Part shown: positions 54,527-61,344 of the stretch, piece by piece
Layout of the letters: each line of letters starts with the position of its first letter
How positions within the stretch are numbered: the stretch's first letter is position 1
Origin: Mixia osmundae IAM 14324
Taxonomy: Eukaryota; Basidiomycota; Mixiomycetes; Mixiales; Mixiaceae
Assembly (NCBI RefSeq): GCF_000708205.1
Contig: NW_014575558.1
Span: 434,001 to 498,000 of the forward strand
DNA length: 64,000 bases
Direction: 5' to 3'
Translations under genes and position numbers: made by a program
Notes under the pieces: generated by a model
What the model was told of the DNA's origin: nothing
Database searches by the model: none
What the model saw: only the letters and a program-made list of their open reading frames with translations

Positions 54527-55140
54527 ATGGCGATCCTGCAACTAAAGGCCATCTCCGCCGTCGCACTGCTTGCACTTTCGGTCCGAGCGCCGCCATCGCA
54601 ACCTGATCCCCGCGGCTACGGGACGATCTTGCACGGCGAAGCAACTTGTAAGTTCAAAGACAGAAATGGACGGATCATGCCTCTCGAGTACATCTCGAAT
54701 AGCACGCAAGTGCGCGTTCGCGTCTCGCCGACCCAATTTCGCAGAAATGCTGGCCTCTCGTGTGTGCGGATGGGCAGACCGCCGCCGGCCTGGGCACCCT
54801 TTGCTGTGTTCAAGTGTCATTTTCTGGCCCAGATTGACACCCTGGATGGCTATCGATGGGTCTTCACTGCGAGTTGCCCGGCACGGTTATGGCAAAGCCC
54901 GCTCTTTCCGCCTCTGTATACGGAGTGCTGCGAAGCCGAATACGAAGTACAAGTTGAAGCCTGGTACGATAGAATGCAGATAAAGTTCGAGAAAGGCCAG
55001 ATCAGCGTCAAATGTCGAGCAGACGGCGCGTGCTCGGCTTTGTTCGCTGAGCCAGGTACGTTCGCTGATCTCGACCAATCCGACGGCTGATACAGGGAAC
55101 AGTCAAGCTGGAATGCGAGCAAAGACCGTTCTACGTGTGA
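54527..55140 (+). CDS. Small secreted protein, single copy, inside family-3 cluster
   Basis: The signal peptide is MAILQLKAISAVALLALSVR. The mature protein has CKFKDRNGRIMPLEYISN, VRVRVSPTQFRRNAGLSCVR, FKCHFLAQIDTLDGYRWVFT, PLYTECCEAEYEVQVEAWYD and ISVKCRADGACSALFAEP. An intron beginning GTACGT near 55056, closing at an AG before TCAAGCTGG, gives the end VKLECEQRPFYV and stop 55138-55140. Without it the frame stops at 55090. The many Cys and aromatic residues suggest a disulphide-stabilised beta fold. It lies on the opposite strand to its family-3 neighbours and shows no clear similarity to them. Confidence 0.72.
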
Positions 55141-55170
55141 GCGAGACAGGGATGCATTGCGCGTCGCATG

Positions 55171-55688
55171 CTAAGCTTTCTTGACAATGGCACCTCCACA
55201 CTTGAGACTCCACGATTTGAGTCTGAGAGTCTGTGTAAGCCTTGTCGTTAAGGAAGAAGGAGCATACTTACCCCACGCCATCCACGAGTGATGGCTCGAG
55301 CTGATACGCCAGTCCATCGTAAGAATAAGTGAAGATGATGATGATGGAAGTTTTCCCCTCAACGACTGGCTTGCTCAAATTAGCAGGAGCCGTATGGATA
55401 CATCTTTGGCTTGCCATTGAAGCGCGCAAAATGAAGGTTGACGTAGCTCACAGGGGCGCGGCTGCACTGGCAATCGTACTGGCTTGCAAATGTGGTGAGC
55501 TTGCTGTACTGTTCCTTGCTTGTGTCGTAGAAAAGGCCAAAGGCAAGCTCCTTTTGATGTCCATTCATCAAAGTCGATGACAGAACACACACTTGCGATT
55601 TGCCGATCTGAGGCCTGTCTGTTGCGAGGGCGTTGACGAGGCAAAGCCAAGCAGCGACGATGTAGATAGCGATGATCTTGCTCCACAT
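55171..55688 (-). CDS. Small secreted protein, family 3 (copy 4)
   Basis: The signal peptide is MWSKIIAIYIVAAWLCLVNA. The first exon has QVCVLSSTLMNGHQKELAFG, LFYDTSKEQYSKL and VNLHFARFN. Intron 1 (55376-55414, phase 1) begins GCAAGC and ends CAG, a GC-AG intron where copy 3 has GTACGT. Exon 2 has VEGKTSIIIIFTYSYDGLAY, QLEPSLVDGVG. Intron 2 begins GTAAGT. The last exon reads LKSWSLKCGGAIVKKA. Read without the first intron, the frame ends early, so a naive model would truncate it. Confidence 0.8.
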
Positions 55689-56195
55689 TTGTTTGATGAA
55701 TTGGGCAGCGAGCACTTTCGATCTCCGGCGCTTAGCTCTGGAGTTACAGCTAAACCACCTAAACAGGGGCCGGGTTGTCCAGTCAGCTGAGCGGAGCGCG
55801 TGCGGATACATTTGCATTCGTTGCGGCGATGAGCTGTCGTGACAACGTCTCAATCAAGTTATTTGACTTTCGATCCAGGGGCGATAGCCTTGTGAGAGCA
55901 ACGTGTCAGGGTGCGAGCAAGCGACGAGCCACCGCAAGCCATCGGCCGTGCGTGCCTCTGAAGATGCATAGATCGTGTGAAGGGTCTCAAGTTTGCTTGC
56001 ATGTGGATGATCATGACATCCCACTGAGCTGTCGAGACAATTCATCTGACGGAGGACTTGGCTGACATGAGCAGTGTTGTGTGCGCAGGGGGCACTGGAC
56101 TGTTGGAGCAAAAGGCTCACGAAGAGGCCAAAAGCAGGCGCGAAATAAAAAGACGAGTTGGCCCTCGCCCTGCGTGTGTCAGTCACTCTGTGAGG
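55689..56195. other. Intergenic region between secreted cluster 2 and the L27 gene
   Basis: Divergent promoters are expected here. Upstream extension of the L27 frame to 56058 exists but is not needed. I see no gene, repeat or RNA. Confidence 0.45.
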
Positions 56196-56907
56196 ATGTC
56201 GCTGCTCAGCCGGCTCGGTCACCTCTCGTTCGACACGAGCCTTTCCAATGGCGGCGTGCTCATGCAAGTACGAACGGCCACCAAACGAGGAGGTGGGTCG
56301 ACCAAGAACGGACGAGATTCAGCCGGACGACGGCTGGGTCTCAAGAAGTTTGGCGGCGAGAAAGTCAAGGCGGGCCAGATCATCGTGCGACAGCGAGGCA
56401 CGACATGGCATCCCGGTCAACACGTTGGCATGGGAAGAGATCACACGCTCTTTGCTCTCGAACCTGGCTTTGTACGATTTTACAAGACGCCAAGAGAGGA
56501 GCGACCGAGCAGGGAGCGCAAATACTGTGAGTCTCCTCCGCTCACAGTCTTTGGGTGCGGACTGATTGAGACGGACGGAAACAGGCGGAGTGGTGCTACA
56601 GAAGCACGAGGATCTGCCTCGCGATCATGCCGCCGAGGGACGATCGAGGCGATTTGCCCTGACGCTACTCAATCCGAGCGACATTCCGCTCGAATTACTA
56701 CCGCAACCACAAACCAGCAAGGCGCACACCTCAGGTCAGAGAGCTTTTTCGACTACCGCATCGGTGTCCCGGCCCGACACAATAGACGAGGAGCCCAAAG
56801 AGTCGACGCGCGAGGAGGCGAAAGAGCAGCTGGAAAAGAAGCAGACTGAGAGCCAGCCCCAGGAGAAAGAGAAGCCAAAGTCTGTGCTCGAGCATGGCGG
56901 CAAATAG
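56196..56907 (+). CDS. Mitochondrial large-subunit ribosomal protein bL27m
   Basis: This is a homologue of bacterial L27, which reaches towards the peptidyl-transferase centre. The presequence is [20 protein letters not shown]. The L27 core follows: [40 protein letters not shown] and [20 protein letters not shown], then [15 protein letters not shown]. One intron (about 56528-56583, GTGAGT donor) splits a Cys codon. The second exon is a fungal-type C-terminal extension with a Lys/Glu-rich helical end ([20 protein letters not shown]), absent from bacterial L27 as expected for fungal mitoribosomes. Confidence 0.93.
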
Positions 56908-57025
56908 GGCAATAGTATGATGCTCAGGTTCATGTATGTTGTACTGGCTGCAAGTCTGCAATCGATCATACACTACACCGCACAACAAAGGCCTGTACAG
57001 TGTGACAAGACGTGTACATACAAAC

Positions 57026-57846
57026 TCACCGGTCCGGTAGAGCCAAGCTTTTGTCTAGGACACCATGCCTACAATGTCGATATCAGACAATTTGCCGCAC
57101 CAAGTGAGGATCGAGTCTGACCTTATGAGCGTGTCTTCAACGACTTGCAATGTTGTCTGCTTCGGTCGCCACTCTAGCTCTATCGCAATGATGCTCTTTG
57201 TCAGCTCGCCGGCTTGATAGACCAGCACGGTCGGTAGGACATCCGATCCGCTCGATTGCGCGAAATCGAGCTCTGAGGCTATCGCCCTTGTAAAAGTATA
57301 CTTAGATGCTGGATAACATTGTGCGAGCTTGCTGAAGAGATCGAGGAAGATCGCGCAATTGTCCAGATGCGGTTCGTAGAGGCAGAGGATGACACTTGTC
57401 GATGGCCGTTCATTGATGACCGTCTCTTCAAAGGTGAGCAGTCCAACTTCCTTCACTTGCGCAGGTGAGTTATGTGTACCCGTCAACAAGCTCTGTGAGT
57501 CGGTAGCACCAATGTTCTGTAGCTCGCCAAGTCGTTGCCGTCTATATTCTGCAATCGCTTGTTCGTCTGATAATGTCTCATTGGACACCAGTGTGGGACT
57601 CTGCCGGCTAGTCCGCTCATCTACAAGCACGCCCTTGGGTCCAGTGTGCGTAGCGCCGTTCTGAAGCCACTTTCTATCGCCTGTGCTGACGATAGGCCGT
57701 CCGTCTTCAACATGGTCGCGATCGATGGTCAAGATGTCATCGTCGTCCGTCTCGCTCTTGCCATCCTCTGGGTGGGGCTCGGACGGCGCGGAAGGCCCTG
57801 ATAAGTCCAGTGCCTGTCTCTCTAGCGCATCTGTACTTGTGGCCAT
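57026..57846 (-). CDS. Phosducin-like protein (thioredoxin-fold, G-beta/CCT co-factor)
   Basis: Phosducin-like proteins help the CCT chaperonin assemble G-beta subunits. The start MATSTDALERQALDLSGPSA is the first ATG in the frame. An acidic segment, DGKSETDDDDILTIDRDHVE, is followed by TGPKGVLVDERTSR, matching the family's TGPKGVIND-type motif. A helix EYRRQRLGELQNIGA precedes the thioredoxin-like part: VILCLYEPHLDNCAIFLDLF, FTRAIASELDF, VLPTVLVYQAGELTKSIIAI. The last exon, after an intron beginning GTCAGA near 57119, reads HGVLDKSLALPDR, the usual YGVL-type end. That intron moves the stop from 57055 to 57026. Confidence 0.85.
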
Positions 57847-58290
57847 AGCCTGATTCTTGGTTGGAGCGGCTGCGCGTGTGCCGGTCGCGACGCTTTGCCG
57901 GTTTGCCACCACCACTATCTCATCGATCTCATCCGTCTACGCCGCTCTGGCAGCCTCGTCCATCACCGGTGAATCTATGCTTCGGAGGTCCATGTGCTAC
58001 AGCAACGACAACGGACTGGCGTGCGACGCAACGCGATCCTTCGATGATACCGCTAGCAGCAGGAAGTCCTCACTGCAGACTGCTTCGCCGACTATGCCTG
58101 CCCTCTCGCCTCGTATGGTCGGCACTATGCTGTTTGGACGAGCCCCTGTACATCATACTCTGCACATCATACAACCCTGGCTTCGCAACCGACGCACACT
58201 GTTCGTTGCCGACCTCGACACCCTGATCAAAGACTCTCGAGGCTCGCATAAATCCTCGAGAACTGGCTGCCGCAATTTCAACAGAGAGAC
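57847..58290. other. Intergenic region between phosducin-like gene and family-4 copy 2
   Basis: Two overlapping plus-strand frames exist but neither has a signal peptide, family motif or splice support. Divergent promoters are expected here. Confidence 0.45.
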
Positions 58291-58957
58291 ATGATGCTAC
58301 TCATTAATATGGCGTACATGACTTGGCTGGCACAGGCGCAGCTCCTCTTGCCAGGCAGCCAGCTGTACAGATTCGTCTTTAGTTATTCTGCCTCAAGTTG
58401 CCCCTGGTCGATAGGCTTGGTGCCAGCAGGAGCTTGTAAGCTCAGTCATCTCGGTAGACCGTACATGCCTGACTGCTCGCAGCAAGCCTGGTCTTCATCG
58501 CCGCCCAGACAGACGATGATGGGGTCATGGGTAGCTGGGCAAGTTTACTCTACCACGGTTTCTTTTCACTATCTAGAATAGAGCGAGACAGGCTAATCGA
58601 GTACGCATCAAAAGTATCGACACGCAGACCGCCGATAGACATGCGCTCTATGCGACGTTCACGATCGAGGCAGCTCCTTCGCACGGGCCTGACGCTCTGC
58701 AGCCCTGCTGCAAGATTGTCTTCAAGACACGCATGCGGATAGCAGCAGACAAACGTAGACAAGCCGTATGCATGGCTACGACAAGCTGACAAGAAGGACG
58801 CACAGACTTTGCAAAGGGCATCTCCAGCTCGGTCAACCTCGTGTGCAACAGCGCATCACCAGGTTGCGAAAAGGGCGCCATGCAATCCTTCGGTATCGAT
58901 GGCATCGTCAATCAAAAGTGCGAGAGGGGGGAGATAGACTGGTCCGAAATATCCTGA
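58291..58957 (+). CDS. Small secreted protein, family 4 (copy 2)
   Basis: The start MMLLINMAYMTWLAQAQLLL forms a signal peptide, followed by LYRFVFSYSASSCPWSIGLV. An intron beginning GTAGCT (after a Trp codon, phase 0) and ending CTATCTAG leads to RVRIKSIDTQTADRHALYAT, then FTIEAAPSHGPDALQPCCKI. A second intron (GTAGAC donor, phase 1) leads to DFAKGISSSVNLVCNSASPG, CEKGAMQSFG and the end WSEIS. The CC pair and the later CxxxxxGC pair align with copies 1 and 3. The function is unknown. Confidence 0.68.
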
Positions 58958-59369
58958 AGCCGAGCCAATCGACATAGTGTATGTGTAAGGCTCTGGCAAC
59001 GATAAAGATTCCAAAGCCAGAGGACTTGCATATCTGCTCGAAGTGAGCGCTTTACACCCATTCAGAGTGCTACGTGTCTGTCATTGAGCGAATCAGAGTC
59101 TTTCATGATGTGTGCTACCTCTTTCAAAGCTAAATGATTCGGACAGCACTAGTTGCTGTCGTGCTCCTCGAATCATCTCAGAAGCGCACGTCCTTGCTGA
59201 ATTCGGTGCGATGCCAACCCTATGCGGCAGAGTCAATAGATTTGCTCGGTTGCTACATGCGCGTAATTAACGCGCCGCGAACGATGCAAAAGGACAGCTA
59301 GGCTTCTTGATCAATATGAGATGCGCAAAAAGCGACGTTGGCACTGCCCAGTCGCCAGCAAGCGCAAAA
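58958..59369. other. Intergenic region between family-4 copy 2 and tRNA-Gln
   Basis: AT-richer sequence than its neighbours, with no supported frame. It probably includes 3' flank of the secreted gene and the tRNA termination region. Confidence 0.45.
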
Positions 59370-59462
59370 AGATCCTCGCAAGGTTCGAACTTGCGTTACT
59401 AGAAATTTCCAAGCAAGTAACGCTATCAAAATCTAGCGTACTAACCACTATACGAGAGGATC
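59370..59462 (-). tRNA. tRNA-Gln (anticodon TTG) with a 21-nt intron
   Basis: Acceptor stem GATCCTC pairs perfectly with GAGGATC, with discriminator T. The D-arm is GTA-TAGTGGTTAG-TAC. The anticodon stem CTAGA pairs with TCTAG around the loop TTTTGA...T, giving anticodon TTG, only when a 21-nt intron after position 37 is removed. The T-arm is GCAAG-TTCGAAC-CTTGC. The mature length is 72 nt. The loop TTTTGAT is the same as in known yeast tRNA-Gln(TTG). The GGTTAG and TTCGAAC segments act as internal A and B boxes. Confidence 0.92.
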
Positions 59463-59603
59463 GCGATGGGCACCTAGCGTTGCTGCTTATATATTTCACA
59501 CATGTAATGCTATGCCTGCTTATTACGAGACATCACAATCTCAGGACGATGAAAATCTGCTCATGCAGCTTACGATGCATTCTCTTCCTGCAGCACAAGC
59601 GTC

Positions 59604-60382
59604 TCATCGTCTTCGGCGTCCGGGTTGAGCAAGTGAAGCTTCCGCCCACAGGCTGCCGGAACAAGTACTGCTTAGTTCGGGGTCGGCGGAGCACCCGGAA
59701 ACGCCGAGGTCACAGTCTGCAATGCATGATTAGCATCTCTCAGAGCGCCTTTCAGCAGTACTCGCCTTGGTAAACTTTGACAGGGCCATCGAGACGAGCC
59801 GCAGGATTCTCGCCGGCAGCGGCTGTGATGTCAATCAGTCCTGTCCGGTCTGGCTGGAGCGTGCGCACAGATTTCGATCACGCCAGTGGCAAGGGCAATG
59901 CAGCAACCTTGGGTGCTGTTGTCGTCATCTGTGGCGTCGGGCACTGTGATCCAAAAGTTGATCTTGTAGCCAGCACGACGACCCGATCCACACGCTGTGC
60001 TGAGATCGATGGGGTACCAGTCGCTCACGGCGAGAACGACGTGATCGTAATCAGACATGATCTGTAAACTCTCATCAGATCAGTGGCAGCATGGTTGGCC
60101 GCCCCCTCACCGACGTCGCCTTGGGGATCGGTGTTGAGTCTTCATAAGTCGTCGGCAGAACAAAGGATAGGCTAGCGTCTTGTCCATAGGTGGCGGCGAA
60201 TCGGGCCCCGGGACAGTCAACACTATCGTCGAGCTGCAGCTGCCACCGATTGTAGCAATGGCTCAGGTTCGTGGCGTGGGCTGACAGGCTCGCTAAAAGC
60301 TACAATGGCTGTCAGGCGGATTTTCGATCTTTTATGCGGACTCACTCGCCAGCATGAAAATGCTGAAGCTTGTAAATACCAT
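59604..60382 (-). CDS. Small secreted protein, family 4 (copy 3)
   Basis: Exon 1 encodes MVFTSFSIFML. The intron at 60300-60349 has donor GCGAGT (GC-AG) and leads in phase to LLASLSAHATNLSHCYNRW, completing a signal peptide. The block WQLQLDDSVDCPGARFAATY matches YRLQLRYYAACHHQVNF of copy 1. An intron beginning GTGAGG leads to SDYDHVVLAVSDWYPIDLST and KINFWITVPDATDDDNSTQG, then CC. The last parts, LIDITAAAGENPAARLDGPV and DLGVSGCSADPELSSTCSGS, correspond to the CxxxxxGC region of the other copies, but their joins need unusual donors and are uncertain. It is inverted relative to copy 2. Confidence 0.55.
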
Positions 60383-60769
60383 GTCTCCTGCGCCTCGCTG
60401 ATGAGAGTGGACGAAGAGCTCAAGAGGATTTGAGACAGCACGACAGTCTGCATGGCGACGTAACACAGGGACAAGTTCCATTTGCCATAACTAGACGACG
60501 ACGACGACCGATAGCGCGGAGCTGGCCTAGCCAACAGTGGAACCGCTATACCTCTTTGTCGAGCATTTCTCAGCAACGGCATGGGCCTGGCGAACAGGCC
60601 CAGTCGAATGATTGCGCAAAAGTACAGATCTGTCATCAATTCGGCAGGCTATAGGATGTAGGTTGCATGAGATGAGATGCTTTGAGTCGTCGATAGCAGC
60701 GCTAATTCGCTTCCATTGCATGCCATCACAGAAAGGGAGGGGATGCATTGCAACGACAGGGCAGGCGAG

Positions 60770-61281
60770 TCAGTTTGCAAACTGTTGCCTCAATGGCAGT
60801 GGCTCATGCGCAAAGCTGCAAAGCTGGCACTGACGGTTCTGTGGGTACAGCTCCAGACAGAACCAGCTCACGGGCCCTGAAGCACTGCTCGAGAGCGTGC
60901 CGTCGCCAATTGAAAAGATCATCTCGTTGAGTTTAGGGGATACAGGTGAAAAGTCTGACGGGGTGACAAGATTCATTGTGGACAACCTGTAGCGCCTTGA
61001 CGGGTCAGAATGGGGCTTTGTGAGAGCATGGTCAGGAGGTCAGGCATATGCTTGTCATTGTTTAGAGCCTCAACGCTCTTGAAGAGCTCGGCAAACTGAG
61101 CGTGTGCTCGGGTCATCTTCCGGATGTGGCGGACGGAACTTGTTCTGACTGACTCACAGATTGATGAGAGCCTGATGCGGCGTTGATGAGGTTGCAACCC
61201 AAGACCTCCAGAGCTTTCGCTGGCGGCGAGCAAGCTCAACAATCCAGCCGAAATCTCGGCGCAAATAACTTCGCGTGGCAT
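60770..61281 (-). CDS. Possible small gene of unknown function
   Basis: A minus-strand stretch starts MPREVICAEISAGLLSLLAA and continues, after a possible intron, with a helical segment TRAHAQFAELFKSVEALNND and MPDLLTMLSQSPIL. Further down, another open segment reads MNLVTPSDFSPVSPKLNEMI and CLELYPQNRQCQLC. They look like exons of one gene divergent from the DUF726 gene, but I cannot join them in phase with confidence and no family is recognised. Confidence 0.35.
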
Positions 61282-61344
61282 CGCGCGGCGGCCAGGCAAC
61301 ACGGACGAGTCGTAAGGCTGCCATGAGATAGGAGTTCTCCTACG

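Noticed and set aside
54570-54983. Alternative plus-strand frame and antisense frames over the secreted gene at 54527-55140
   Set aside because: The chosen frame has a signal peptide and Cys-rich beta pattern; the others are Arg/Ser-rich shadow frames.
58768-58977. Arg/Gln-rich frame over the end of family-4 copy 2
   Set aside because: The frame giving NLVCNSASPGCEKGAMQ joins in phase to the previous exon and aligns with the paralogue; the other is a shadow.
59377-59462. Reading the tRNA as a type II (Leu/Ser-like) tRNA with a long variable arm
   Set aside because: With the CGCTA/TAGCG stem the anticodon loop would be 8 nt and the anticodon would not match Leu or Ser. Removing a 21-nt intron gives a perfect tRNA-Gln(TTG) with normal loop sizes.
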